Below, in pieces: positions 1-12,884 of a stretch of 64,000 nucleotides of DNA (the first letter of the stretch is position 1; every line of letters begins with the position of its first letter). Origin of the DNA: Manis javanica (lineage: Eukaryota; Chordata; Mammalia; Pholidota; Manidae). The notes under the pieces were generated by a model, which ran no database searches, was not told the DNA's origin, and saw only the letters and a list, made by a program, of their open reading frames with translations. The stretch spans positions 111,444,173 through 111,508,172 of the forward strand of contig NC_133156.1 in assembly GCF_040802235.1 (NCBI RefSeq), in the 5' to 3' direction. The position numbers and the translations under genes are program-made.

Positions 1-2524
1 TGTTCCCAGCTGAAACTGAACAAGACAATATGTTTATATTCTATTTTTTTTATTTCTCACACTTTGAACAAGTAATTTTTTTTCAAATGTACAACACGGT
101 GGTTCAATAGTTCCCCATATTGTTAAATCCTCACCCCTTCTTGTGCAGTTACGATCTTTCAGTGTAGAAAGATGTTACAGAGTTATTACCTATATTCTCT
201 ATCCTGTACTACCATTCCCAGGACCAACTTCCACTGTGATTGTGAATTTTTAAACAAGTACCTTTTTGAGGTCTACTTAGTGCTATTATGTCTTTTGCAT
301 TTTTGTGGTGATTTTGATGTTTCAAATAGCCTCCAAGTGTAGTGCTCAAGTGCTGTCTAGTGTTCCTGAGTGCAAGAAAGTTGTGGTGTGCCTTATGGAG
401 AAAATGTATTAGATAAGCTTTGTTCAAGCATGAATCATAATGCTATCTGCTGTGAGTTCAATATTAATGAATCAACAAGAGGTGTTAAATTAGATGTTTT
501 TTAACATATGTACACAAAGTAAGGTTGTATATTGATCAGCTGGTGAAAATATTGTGACTAGAATCTCAAAGGAACTTAACCTTGTATTTCCCCTGGAAGC
601 AATGGTTCAGTGTTCACTAAGTCAGGGATCCTGGTGAATCTATAGCATGCTTTATAGAATTTACATTATATATATAATAGTAAAAAGCAGGATGCATTTT
701 GCATTGTGAGTAATTGTTCTATTATGTAAAATTTTGTTTCAGATATATATGTATATGTGGTCTGGATAATAATGTAAGAGATATTTCTAATTCTTGGTCA
801 TGGTAGAAATGTTTCAAAGGCACTGATCTGTGATAATTTTGGATGAAAGTATTTACATTTAAGTTTTCCAGGGCTAAAGATTGTACATCAATGAAACGAA
901 TCCAGTGCTCAACTAAGTTGGCCTTTGTAAGTCTTTTAACAAAAAATATACTTTGTTAAGTTCCAAATAATTTTCTATGAGTAATAGCTTCCTTTTTAAG
1001 AGATCCAACAAGTTGTTATATCTATCAACAGTCCTCAATTAAGCTGAATTTCTTTAGGATCTTCAGCAATCAGGCTTGTGCATCTTAAAGTTTCTAAGTT
1101 TCTAATGTGTCAGGTCACCTCAGGATTTCAATGTCGGTCTATTCTGTTCCAAGTCAAAGGGATGTGTGATTTAATTCTCCTGGGAGGGGGCGCTAGGAAG
1201 ATTCTTTCTGCTTGGTTTCTTGGACATGAGAACAACCCCGGGGAAAACGCAATCAAGGAAAAGAGAATGTGAGGATTATATGAGTTCCTTAGAGAACAGT
1301 CTACTTAATGTTGATAATTGGCAATGCACTGGTGAGGTTGTTAGTGAGTGTTTGGAGCATATCAAGTGTTACTCGTTTCAACACTTGGAGTCAATAAAAC
1401 TTAAGTTATGCAAACATTCTTTGGATCTCATCATTGAATCTTATGTTTCCTTATCATCTCCTCTTTAATATCCAATACTAATATCCATTAAAAGAGGTTT
1501 TGTTGCAAACCGCTGCAATAGACAGTCTAATGTCTTTAGATGGCCCTAATAAAGACTGAAAAATAATCTCTAAAACTGGCATTATGAATGGAAACAAACA
1601 CGGCTTGAAATTTGTATTTGATCAGTTGTATCCTCTTGCATCATCTAGACTTTCTTTGTTCATAATGTATCTCACCCCATCACAAAAGCAATGCCAAAAT
1701 ATTAACAATGCAAGCTTTTGAATGACTGTTTCATTGCATTATATTGTATCATCTTTGGCTTCATCTTTAAAGTTCAGTTTTATGTTTCTTTTAGGTCGAA
1801 AATTCTTTCCCTGAAGGGGTGTCGTTCATACTATCAGTGAGTAGGTGCTAGGTGATGCAATAGACTCTCTTTAGATTATATTTGCCAGTTTTATTGCCCT
1901 TTCTGCTGGAATTCCTGTACTTCTCCTGGTGTTGATTGACCCTTGATGGGCTTTGGCTGTTAATTGGTCTTCACTAAGCTAGAACAGTCCTTTTTTCATG
2001 CTGTTTAAACATTAGATTGTAGTCCACAGGGTCCTTGCAGTCTAGTAAAAATCAATTGAGCTTTCTTAAAACCAATTTCCTCACTGGAAGGTTCCAAGTG
2101 ATTTCCACAGACTTACACTTGGGTCCCCCAAGTTCTTTTGGTAGGTAAAACTTTCTGAGTCAGTGGCCCTTATTAATGGTTGTATATATCAAGCAGGTGC
2201 CTCTCATTCTAAAGAACTGTGTGGTTAGAGTAAAGAATGATTTTTAAATTCCCATTATTAACTCTTCCTGCCTTATGGCCTTGCTTACCAGATGGCTTAA
2301 ATGGGTTGCTGTGTCACGGTTGTACTTTGACTCAGCTAGACTCTGACCTTAGATTTACCTCAAAGCACTCAAGCCAAAGGAAATAGTTAAGTAGGAAGGA
2401 GCTGGAGCAAACAAATAAGCCCACATGCCTTATATGTTTACTATAATCACCTGCTCAAATGGAGGCACTGTTAGTACAACTAAGAATTCTTTCTGTGTTA
2501 ATAAAAGTAATATCTAATAGCAAA
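1..2524. other. Unassigned AT-rich DNA
   Basis: I see no recognisable repeat, exon or RNA gene here. There is a short TA run near 667-681. The open frames are at most about 80 codons and resemble no protein family I know. Confidence 0.5.
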
Positions 2525-2700
2525 AGTAATTTTGACAAGGACCAGTGGTTGCCTCAGGCAGACAAACTAGGTGCCTAGGACAAAGGGGAGGAAGGAAGAA
2601 GGGAAACTTCTATTTTACACCTGTTTGGACTTTGTATAACATGAATGTATCATCTATTCAAAAACAGAAAATAAAGTACATATAAATAAAGACAAGAAGA
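2525..2700 (+). mobile_element. Probable ancient L1M-type 3' end
   Basis: A purine-rich tract (AGGGGAGGAAGGAAGAAGGG-like) is followed by a TTTGTATAACATGAATGTATC segment, a 'TCTATTCAAAAA' motif and an A-rich AATAAA-containing end. This order is typical of 3' ends of old LINE-1 (L1M) elements. No target-site duplication survives. The subfamily cannot be read by eye, and another old A-tailed retroelement is possible. Confidence 0.35.
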
Positions 2701-2989
2701 AGGGGTGGGACATAAGTAATTCTTTCTGCCTGATTACTTTGACTAAAAGGGAAGCATAGGCATACTGGTTTCTAGAGCTTTTTTTTTTGTTATTATTGTG
2801 GTTTGGCTTCTGACATGTTTGCAGCATTTCAGGAACTAAGGTAAACCTATGGGGGGGTACTTGGATGAACTTTTCTGTAGAAAAAATTTCAGGCAAGAAC
2901 TCTGCTTTTGCTCACATGCAACATCAAGGCATGTTCTGTTTTGTATCTCAGGTTTCATTTCAGAGTTAGAAGAGATGCTAAAGACCATT

Positions 2990-3140
2990 ATTGAGAATTA
3001 ATATATGTCTCTCTTCCCCTTTTTAAAAATGAGAAAACTGATGCTAACATGTTACACTAAGATATGTTCAAGGTTACACAGGCCTGCAAGAGCTGGGTGT
3101 GATACAAGGTGGGGGCTCTTTCCCCAGCACAGTCATATCT
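2990..3140 (-). mobile_element. MIR SINE, decayed
   Basis: Reverse-complement MIR order is visible: a degenerate 'TTTAAAAATGAGAAAACTGA' (MIR: fraction of 'TTTACAGATGAGGAAACTGAG'), then 'AAGGTTACACAG' (MIR: AAGGTCACACAG), then 'AGAGCTGGG'. MIR is a tRNA-derived SINE that was active before and around the mammalian radiation. The copy is partial and strongly diverged. Confidence 0.5.
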
Positions 3141-3809
3141 GGTGACTTACTCGACTGCTGGATAGTATTCCTGACTTAGTTGGTGAGTGCAGGCATAATT
3201 CAAGCCAGAGCTTGGTGTTAGTGTCAAGAAAGCCTAAACAGTGTTTTGAAGAAATATTTTAAGTTAAAAAAAAAAAGTCATAATGAAGATAATCGAACCA
3301 AGGGAAGGACAACATAAAATACAGTCCAACTTCATTTTACTATTGGGGTAGAAATTTGTATGGGAAAGGATAGATTTTGCATAGTGATGAACATCCTTAC
3401 AGTCTTGCACCTAGTGTGGGAATTTTGCTTTCCTTGTCCATGTGTGTTTGCCTTTATGTCCCTAGAAAGGTGGGAATAGACACAGAATGACATTTCCAGG
3501 AGACCAGGATAGATGGCCTGCTCTTCCAAGACTTCAAGGAGCCTGCTATTACACAAATCCTATTTTAGAATGTGATTTTAGGTGACTAAAATTGAAAAGA
3601 TCTTGTGAGGATACATCAAGAAGCATGTGAGAGAAAATTGTGTTGCTTTGAAATAGGAATCCTGGTAGCAAAGGGAGAACGTCACACTCTAGTGGGGGCT
3701 ATCACTACTGGATCGTGCCCAAGGATGGGGCCGTGGTCCTGAAGTGACTTAACTGGTCCATTTTTACCTGTATTGTGCAAGAGCCTCTGAGATTAGCTTC
3801 CTGACACTG
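3141..3809. other. Unassigned DNA
   Basis: No repeat or exon is recognised. There is one A homopolymer near 3267-3278. Confidence 0.5.
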
Positions 3810-4090
3810 GCTGATGTCATTGCAACCCATCTGTACATGATGGCCAGAATGCACTGTAGAAAATGCACTTCTGCTCTAGTCAGTTATTACTTAAAGTCCC
3901 TAATGGCTCCTCATTTCCTTTTACATAAAGTTAAAATTCCTTAATGAGGCTTGCAGAGCCCTTCACAAGTCGACCCCTGACAACATCCCAGCCCCGTTGT
4001 CTATTTGCCAACGAGCTTGTAAATCCCAGCCTTTCTGAACTGCTTGAGATGTCTTGAACGTACTGTGAGCTATCATGTCTCTGAAACGTG
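3810..4090 (+). mobile_element. L2 LINE, 3' ORF fragment
   Basis: The run 'AATGGCTCCTCATTTCC', then 'ATAAAGTTAAAATTCCTTA', 'GGCTTGCAGAGCCCTTCAC' and a C-rich 'CGACCCCTGACAACATCCC' follows the L2 consensus order (TGGCTCCCCATTGCC, AAAGTCCAAACTCCTTA, AAGGCCCTCC, TGGCCCC). L2 is a CR1-clade LINE that has long been inactive in placental mammals. Only an internal to 3' coding piece is present, and it is heavily diverged. Confidence 0.65.
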
Positions 4091-4194
4091 GTTATCTGAA
4101 ACTGTAAGATTCCTCCCCTTAACTTTTTAAATGAAATCCATTTCCTGCTTGTATTTGATACTTTAGTTGAAGCACCATTTCACTTATTATTTAT

Positions 4195-4350
4195 TTATCA
4201 TACATTGTTGTCACTGGGGGTTTAAAGATGAGTAGAACATGGTTCCTGCTCTGGAGGAGCTCTCAGTCTATGGGAGATAAATTTATAAACAGTTAAATGA
4301 GCTACTTACAGACCTATGCACAGATTACAGTAAGGTATAGAAGAGGAAGA
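4195..4350 (-). mobile_element. L2-like 3' tail, reverse orientation
   Basis: 'GATGAGTAGAACATGGTTCCTGCTC' followed by 'GGAGGAGCTCTCAGTCTATGGG' matches, in reverse complement, the common L2 tail (…AGACTGTGAGCTCCTTGAGGGCAGGGAC…). The sequence after it (AATTTATAAACAGTTAAATGAG) also occurs beside such tails in other copies. The same arrangement recurs at 37610-37775. Confidence 0.5.
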
Positions 4351-6269
4351 GAAATACTCTTTGATCCCTCCAGGCTGTCATAGGCATCCACTCAGTGGTC
4401 TTGTAGTTACTAAGTCCCTAAACCTGCTATACACACATATCATCTGATTCTTAATCACTGGCTTATTTTCTCCTTGAGTAGGGACTACCTCAATAATTTC
4501 TAAATTTTCTTCCCCTAATGCATTACTGACCTGTGGTAGGTACCCCAAGAATGTTTTCTCCCTAAGTGTATAAATGTATGAGTGCTTATACCCAGGAAGT
4601 ATTGGAATCCTGTGCAATCCAGCCAGTAGTAGGGGGCTGGAACCAAAATGGTGATAGAGAATCTGGCCCTGAATCTGTGGCATAGCTGGCCAGACCTACC
4701 CATCAGCTCAAGTAATGAAGGACAGAAATTCAACAGTCTTACAGAGGAAACCATTCTGCAGAGAAGAGAATAAAGCAGCTGTCAGAAAGAAATAGAAACA
4801 AGAAATCTTAGGGACAAGAAAAAAGGGAAGGGAGAGAGGTGCTTGTTCAGTCTCTGAAGAGGTAGGACAGCCAGTCCCATCTAATTCAACTACACTTCAT
4901 TTCTGGGAGAGCTTCTGTGTACCAAACAAGATGTCCTGTTTCTGCTTCCTCATACCATATTTAATTTTTAGTGAGCTTAATTAGGTTTTTGTTTCATGCA
5001 ACCCCAAGACATTTGACTACATGTCATTAATGTACTGAGATTTTTAGAACAGCACAGTGGAGAATAATCAGCATATAACTCATCAGCTGGTGAGAACACT
5101 TTTCCCTACTAACCATATTTCAATCAGCTGTCACATGCTTACATTTAAAAATATTTCTGGATAATTAAACAAAATTACAAAGTTTGCTAGTCTTGTTATC
5201 TGAAAATGAAAATGACCTGGATTACTGTAGCCAAAGGAAGAGATGAAATGGGTCAATTATTTGCATTATTTGACTAGTAGTCATTGTTTGTTGAGTTGTT
5301 TTGGTTTAAATGACCTAAAAGAGTGCTCCTAAGTATTTACCAGGAAATCTAAGCAGCCCTAAATCCATAGGAGTACAAATATCCAAATCTCTATAATTAT
5401 CTAGCCATAGTAGTGAATGGCAATATGACCAAGAACAGTTGGGAAAACTTGGAGCTCAAGGCATAAGAATAAAGTACCTTATTATAATAACAGATGTATA
5501 GGGGTATTAGTAAAACCAAGAAATTCCTGATATTCTTGAAGAAAAGAAATACATTTTGATTGATTTGGAAGTTGGGTTTAGAATAAACAAACATAAATTC
5601 ATCAATTATGCCAAACTTTCTAATTATTCAAAGCCAAAAAAGGTATTGGAGGGGTTCTAAAGACATGAATTTTTATAAGTATATATGAGAAAAAGAAATC
5701 TGTCTTTCCTGGTTTTAGGCAAACATATACCAACATGCTATTGGTTAATTGTAGAAACTTTTCATATTTTATGTTTTATTACACCTAATTCTGTTATATT
5801 TGTTTGTTCTTATGTTAATGGTTAATTTAGGTGTGCCTTTTATTTTAGGCCATCCCCAAATCCTTTTGAGACAGAATCATTGGCTTGAATAAGAGAGGAT
5901 GTTTCCCATCTTATGGCTGTACTGACGAACGTCTCACAATTTGTATTCAATTGGATCAGAATTGAACTGTCATACAAGGAAGACAGGAAGCCCCGTGTAA
6001 GACTGTAAGCTGTCTCAGAAGGTGAAGACTTTTGTAGTTCTTTTGAGGTCTAAGACCTGACTTGAAATTTTCAAGAACTGCACAATCTAAAAGTCCAAGC
6101 AATAAAAAAAACTGTGACTGGTTTTATATTAGGATGTTAATGATTACAAAACTTATTAATAATAATATGCTTTCATGTTAGTAACTAATATCTCAAGAAA
6201 CTAGTTTTTATATTCCTACTTCTAGAGGAGGAAAGCCAAGGCTCCCAAAGAATCTTAAAGTCAGGTTTT
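4351..6269. other. Unassigned AT-rich DNA
   Basis: No repeat family or gene is recognised. A pyrimidine-rich stretch ending in AG at 5847-5848 looks like a splice acceptor, but stops appear soon in every frame after it, so no exon is called. Confidence 0.5.
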
Positions 6270-6580
6270 TATTTATTTTTAAAATCTCCTTATTAAATAT
6301 TACTAAAGCAATGCATGCTCATTGTAAAAATTCAAATAATACAGAATAAAGGAAGGGAATTTCTTCATCTTCTGGAAACATGAATCATTGCTCTTAAGAC
6401 CTTCACCTGATTGGGTGAGTCCCACCCACATTACAGAGTGTTATCTCCTTTACTCAGTCAGCTGATTTCAGTTTAATCACATTTACAAAATATCTTCACA
6501 GCAACATCTAGACTGGTGTTTGACAAAATAACTGGACACCATAACTTAGCCAAGATGGCACATAAAATTAACCATCACGC
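6270..6580. mobile_element. Ancient interspersed repeat, family not assigned
   Basis: Two tracts look like widely dispersed old repeats. The first is a 'GCAATGCATGCTCATTGTAAAAATTC' type stretch (6308-6335). The second, starting near 6408, runs from a 'CCTGATTGGGTGAGTCCCACC' type start to a 'GACACATAAAATTAACCATCAC' type end near 6579. I have seen both around old L1M or LTR elements but cannot fix the family or the orientation. Confidence 0.35.
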
Positions 6581-6880
6581 CACATATACAGATATCCCAA
6601 AGAAAGCATTAGGCAATGGAAACTATGGTTTACCAAGCAGAAAAGACATATTATGATCCAATCAGGTTTATGATGGGAAATGCCAGAATGGCCACAACAG
6701 AGCTGGGCCTTTATATCTATTTCTTTGGATTTATTAGCTTATCAATTGCCTACTCAATGCTTCCAAGCTGATGTACTTAAAATCAATTTTAAATTATAAT
6801 ACTTTGGTTGAAATTCACTTTGGAAACTGTGATATGGTGTTGGAGGGATGCTGTCATTATGCTGTTGTGTGGGATCTCAG
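6581..6880. other. Unassigned AT-rich DNA
   Basis: Nothing is recognised here. It ends at a small CpG-rich patch. Confidence 0.5.
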
Positions 6881-6995
6881 AAAGGTGGCAGTGACGTGTG
6901 AGACCTGGGAAGAGAGTGCGCCGTCGACCAGAGCTGCTTGCCTTGGCCGTCCACCCTCCTTTGGCGGCAGATCGGCCTCAGTGAAGGCAGTTCTT
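6881..6995. other. Small CpG-rich patch
   Basis: About seven CpG dinucleotides fall within about 100 bp (GACGTG, TGCGCCGTCGACC, GGCCGTCC, GGCGGC, GATCGG), in a neighbourhood almost free of CpG. It is far too short for a standard CpG island. An open frame crosses it but matches nothing I know. It could be a fragment of a GC-rich pseudogene or a locally unmethylated regulatory element. Confidence 0.4.
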
Positions 6996-9900
6996 GGACA
7001 TCCATTGGTTTTTCTTGCTTGAAGATTCTTTTTTATAAAGTTTTTGGATTTTTCTTGCCTTATTTTAGAAATAGATGTGTACTATTTGTTTCCCATCCCC
7101 TGCAAACAGAAAATGCTAATAATACATATAGTTGTGCAAGCCTTCAACCAAAGATTACATCATTGGAAATGGAAGGATACCACTTATTCATACTGAGCTT
7201 TCTGTGATCCAGGTCATATTCTGTCCATGCTGATTTTCATGAGTGCTCAAGTTAAGGAAAGGAAGAGAGCTAGAACGTCCTAGCACTTTTGCAAAAATGA
7301 CTCAAACTATTTTAAAAAATAGACATTTTGAACATGGGTGACTATTTGATAATGTAGAGTTACTGTTAACTTTTAGTTGGCATCATGATTACTTTGGATT
7401 TTTAAAAGCATAATTATTATATACAGATGTAAACTGAAATATTTTTGGATGAAATAATATGATGTCTTAGATTTGTTTTGAAATAATATAGAAGGAAGAA
7501 GTAGATGGGGATATTGGTCCACTATGAATTGATAATTGTTGAAGATGTGTCTCAGGAATATGGAAGTTAATTACTGGTCTGTCTACTTTTGTTAGCATTT
7601 AAAACTGTCTGTAATAAAAAGCCAAAATCTTAAGTCAGAGTTTCAAAATGCTCTATAGACAATACATGGGTCTTTTCCTTGCTATCAAGTCAGGTCTTGG
7701 GCTGAGTAACTGTAGATTTGAATAGAGAGGAATAGGACCAGGCACAGAGCTAGTTATTAGAGGGTGTGTTTGTGTGTATTTGTGTGTGTGATAATGTGTT
7801 TGTTCATATATGTATATAGGTCGTTGATTGAAAAATTTGAAATATATATCAAAGTTTAATAGTATATACATTAGTTTTAGATTAATATATTGAATTACTC
7901 ATGCTTCTTATCCCTTTTGTTAGTTATGAACAACTATACAACAACACTTGAGGTGTGGAAATAACTTTAGTTTTCATATTAGCTGTTCCATCAGCAAATT
8001 TGCAGGTAAACAGATTACTTTTGCTTAATTACAGAAAAATGTTTTAAGGAAGATTGAATAACTTTCCTTACATTCCTACATTTCCTATAACTTCCCTTAC
8101 ATTCATTGAATTTGTAGCATAGGCAGAAAATATGACCCTATCAGTGATATTTTTAGCTCTCAGCTTAACCAGTCTTCATGTTATCCTAACATTCCCAGGA
8201 GTTTCAGTCACAATTTTTGTTTTTTACTATAACAAAATCAAATACTTTAAAACTTAGGCATCATGGAACAAGTTCAGATAATGAAGTGCCAACTGGATTT
8301 TGGCACCATTCCTTGCATATTTGTCATCAAGAGTCAAAAGTAATAGGAAAGAAATTGGGCAAATGAAAGCAGTTTGGTTTCGCAGGAACGGAATTGACAC
8401 TGTACAGTCAGTGCAGTGGAATTCTGAATTCTGCCACTACAGCTACCACTACCATCCTCTCTAATCAGTTTCAGCAGATATGTTGGGTTGAATTAACATC
8501 CGGAAATCCTCTGCTGCAACGAAACTAAACATTTCTGCCTAACTCTACGATGTTTAGTCATAGCTCATGTTTATTTTTTTTATGTTCTGAAACTATTATA
8601 CATGGTCTGTCATTGAATTACTTTCAATTAGTGTGCCCTTGTTGAGTTTTGCCAGGAAGCCTGTCCGATCTTTTGACTGACTAATACGGTATTAGGAGAC
8701 ATTTTGGAGAGAGTGCTATACTTCTTTACGTAAATGTTTTCAAAGTCAAAGTTTTAACCAGATTCTCTTTGTCTGCTTCTCTGATTTCACTGACTTTAGT
8801 AAAAGGTGAGTCCATCTTAAGGTAATCTCTCTGTTTTGTTTAACCAGCAAGTATACCATATTTTAAGATTTTAGTTGGAGTAACTCTCTATTGGTTACTT
8901 TTCCCAATTTCTTACACAAGACTTAGTAGAGCACATTTTGTAGTTATTTATGTGGACTTGGAGGGAGTTCATAATTTTGTTATGGAATAACTACTACTTT
9001 GCCTAGATGTGAAATATGTGTACTAGAGATATCCAGAAGCTAGACTGAGGAGCCCCCAAATGGGTGGCTGTGTCAATAGCCTTTATTTTTCCAGGTGTTT
9101 TTTATTTTCTTCTGTCTATGCCTAAGTCACCTTTTCAGCATCAAGTTGATAAAAGATTCATAGGAATACTTTTATTGATATTAGCAGGTAGAACTTTGGG
9201 CAGGGAACAAACAAACCCAAAGATTATTTTTGCTTGTTGCTAACTTGTAGGTGATCTGGAAGATGTTCTTCCAGTTTCTCTACCATGGTAACCTATGCAG
9301 TTATTCTGGAAGCCAGTCAGTTTGCTGGTGACAGCATTGCAAAAGTCATGGACAAATAGCATTTCTCTGTCTTTGCCTGAATACAGACGACTGGTTTCCA
9401 AATTGAGGAATTTCTGCCATTTGCAATGAAAAAGCCTAAGGAAAAAAGGAAGTCTTATATTAATGGCACATTGTCTCTAGCCACTGAGGAGCACATTGTA
9501 ATAATGGAGGTATTAATTCTTGCTTGTCATAACATGAAGCAAAGATACAATAAGGATCAGGGTTCTAAATGGCACATTTCACTCTGGTTAGTAAATTATT
9601 CTGCAAGCATTAACCCTTAAAGAAGGAGAGAAGGGGAAAAGTAAGAACAGAGAAAATTTCAAAATGTTCCTTTGGTCATGTAGAGAATTGCTTTAGAGTT
9701 TAATTACCCTCCATTTGCCCTTTAACAGAGCAGGCTCCTCATTCAGTGTCAGTTGGAATAGCCAAGTAGCAATTCCTTTGCAACATGGATTCAGGTGACA
9801 GAGTGACCCATATCCTTCAGTGGTGATGTTACTGTTAGAAGTCAAATCTAGCAAGGTATCAGTAGAAAAATAAATCCAAGAACTATCCTCTTTTCTCCCA

Positions 9901-12164
9901 AAGTAGTTTTCTTAGAATTAGTTGGGGCTTTTTGACTTGAAGGATCAAAAAATTTTTTAAAATGCCTAACTGCCTATAGAATAAATCATTTGCTGAATGA
10001 CAAAGTTGCTTCAAAAAAACCTGGGGTTGCCATCTCTACAGCTTTCACCCAAATGATGAGCAATGAACCAGAATAACTTTTGCCTGAGGTGCCCGAACAC
10101 ATTAATTTATTCATGGGAGTTCTGAGCAGTTACCATGGAAAATAAAAAAACAAAACCCAAAGACCACTGTTTACACAATTCTTGACCAAGCATAGAAAAG
10201 TATGATAGGAAATGCGTATTAAACACCTTACAGATACATATTAACATTCTTATTAATTTCAACCTGATCTTGATTCAATAAACTTGTGCCACAAAGAAAT
10301 ATGACATCTGTGGAACATTTAAGTTCAGTAATTGCGATGCAAAAATACTAAACAGAGACCTAAACTCACTTGGAAATGTTTACTTTTATTTAAAAACAGA
10401 ATTCTCTAGTGCCTCTCTGCTTTCTGATTTCATCCAGGACAAGAATGAAAATACTGAAATGTGGCAGGATTTCTAACAGAATGAAAGCCAAGAAACACTG
10501 AAAACACAGTCTTGAGATTTCCGGTTTAATTTCTAGGACAAAGAGATTCATTGTTGGTTTATGTCATCTCTGCTACATAAATACCTGCATCAACAAAAGC
10601 TATCAACCTCTGCAGGGTCACTCAGTTCAGTGCCCCATTTTGGCTCTGATTTTGCTCTGTTCTTCACAGTAGTGTGATGGGATCAGGCCAGCCTGTCTTT
10701 ACCGCATTGGCTTCTAATTATTCCCAAAGGAAAAACACTGGAAAATATTTGGAATTTTTCCTCTATACTTTCACATTAGTTTATTTTCAGAGCATTTATT
10801 ACTTGTGTCTTGAGCCACATGTTGGGTAAAGAAATATGGAAGAAGCATTTAACTACTTTTTCTCCCTAAAGAGCAATATCATATTTTTGTTAGTATAGTG
10901 CTGTGTTTTGTTATGCTCTGACACATGGCTTCTGTAAAAATTTCAATCAGTCTTTCTCGTTGGATTTAAGGATCTAATTCAGGGGAGTAAAAACAAACAC
11001 CAAAGCATGACTTTTTCATATTATGAATTTAGTTGCTTTTCATGATCAATCTTTTTATGGTCTCATTTAACTCATTATCTCACATGTATTATACATAACA
11101 CAAAAGACACTATCAATTTTGTGAATTTATGGCAAAATTCATTAGTACTCTGGATTTCACTTAGCACTGTTTTTTTCAAATGCCATTTCCTTTTCTTGTA
11201 ACCTTCATTCTTAAGCTCAAATATGGGAATAAGTTTAAAAAGACAATCTTTGTTAGCAGCCAATTCTTTTATGTCATTTTGGCATGCAAAATCTCATGAA
11301 ATAAGACAAAGAGGGAACTATAAAAGGAGGCAGAAGTTATTAAATTTGGTTAAGGGATGGTATCTGGTTCTTTGCTTTCCTGATTTGTCTTGGGCCAGAA
11401 TGCATGAAACAGATGTTACTTATTTATTTATTGATTGATAGAATTCGGGTCCGACTATGTTCAGCCATATCACTGTATCTTATGATTCTTTTCTGTATCT
11501 TTTCATATCCATTTCTTTTTATACATTCCCATAGCCACCACCCTATGTCAACTTTTAGCACCATGTACTTTAGATATCAGCTATAGCTTCCTAGCTGGAA
11601 ATGGCAACTGAAATGAATGTCTACTAGAACAGTAGGATTAATCTGGGAACAAGCTGGGCTGAGAGAGGCTGGGCTCAGCAGATAAAACCCCATTTGGTTT
11701 GACTTTTCACTTCTGTCTTGAACTGCCAGTACTCAAACACTCTTCTACCCATTGTTTTATTACTACCTGCATTACTACCTTTTACCAGATTCCTCCACTG
11801 TTTCAGTCACTAAACTGAAAGCTCCTGTTTTTACTCCAACTTTGCAAGTAGGAATGACTGTTCTTTCATGTTCCATTCTGACCTCTATCCATGGTTTTGC
11901 TCTCCGTCTATACTTCCCAGTCTCTGTTCTGCATCTACTTCAAACAGCCCTCACTTAAAAATATGTGACATCAGTTTTCCATGACAATTAACAGTGAAAA
12001 TTACAGAAGAATATGGTTCATCTTAATACCCAGGTATCATCCACCAAGGGAATTGTTCTAGTGATTTGTCTTTGTGTACAATGTTTCTTCTCTTTTCAGA
12101 GACACTCAGCAGTTAGGTTTTTATAAATGCAAATTGGCCTCTTTATTGGAAGGAAAGATGAATG
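6996..12164. other. Unassigned AT-rich DNA, 5.2 kb
   Basis: No recognisable transposon, exon or RNA gene. There is a loose TG-rich stretch at about 7759-7800 and a TTTATTTATT run near 11418-11432. Most of it may be single-copy DNA. Conserved noncoding elements could lie here but cannot be seen without alignment. Confidence 0.45.
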
Positions 12165-12884
12165 GTATTCAAGAATGCTTTTTATTTTATTAATTTAATT
12201 TAATTTTATTTTATTTTGGTTTCGTTAATGTACAATTACTTGAACAACATTATGGTTACTAGACTCCCCCTATTATCAAGTCCCCCCCACATAGCGCATT
12301 ACAGTTACTGTCCATCAGCGTAGTAAGATGCTATAGAATCATTACTTGCTTTCTCTGTGTATAACACCTTTCCCATGTCCCCCCGCACTACATTATGTGT
12401 GCTGATCATAATGCCCTTTTTTCCCCCTCATTCCTCTCTTCCCACCCGCCCTCCCCAGTCCCTTTCCCTCTGGTAACTGTTAGTCCATTCTTGGGTTCTG
12501 TGAAACTGCTGCTGTTTTGCTCCTTCAGTTTTTTCTTTGTTCTTATACTCCACAGATGGGTGAAATTATTTGATACTTGTCTTTCTCCACCTGGCTTATT
12601 TCACTGAGCATAATACCCTCTAGCTCCATCCATGTTGTTGCAAATGGTAGGATTTGTTTTCTTCTTATGGCTGAATAATATTCCATTGTGTATATGTACC
12701 ACATCTTCTTTATCCATTCATCTACTGATGGACACTTAGGTTGCTTCCATTTCTTGGCTATTATAAATAGTGCTCCAATAAACTAGGGATGAATAGGGAT
12801 AAATAAACTAGGGATAAAAATAATAAAATAGGGATGCATATGTGTTTTTCAAACTGGGCTACTGTATTCAAGAATGCTTTTTAT
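12165..12884 (-). mobile_element. 5'-truncated LINE-1 with target-site duplication
   Basis: A minus-strand L1 3' end is bounded by identical 21-bp repeats at 12165-12185 and 12864-12884 (beginning GTATTCAAGAATGC). On the + strand it starts with a T/A-rich tail remnant, followed by a C-rich 3' UTR and then the ORF2 C-terminal coding region in reverse (TTTATCCATTCATCTACTGATGG). Its 3' UTR matches that of the large L1 at 49.7 kb, so both belong to one related subfamily. Within the duplicated site, TTTTT/AT fits the L1 endonuclease preference for TTTT/AA. Near its 5' end is a roughly 44-bp local expansion of AGGGAT-containing units (12777-12835). The ORF2 piece is truncated and non-functional. 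Confidence 0.93.
12441..12456 (-). other. G-quadruplex motif in L1 3' UTR
   Basis: The minus strand reads GGGGAGGGCGGGTGGG: four G-runs of at least three separated by single bases, which is a canonical G4 pattern. L1 3' UTRs of several mammals carry such G-rich tracts. The large L1 here has its own at 49839-49861. Confidence 0.6.

Noticed and set aside
5840-6125. Possible exon after a pyrimidine-rich acceptor at 5847-5848
   Set aside because: All frames meet stops quickly; a noncoding exon cannot be excluded but nothing supports it.
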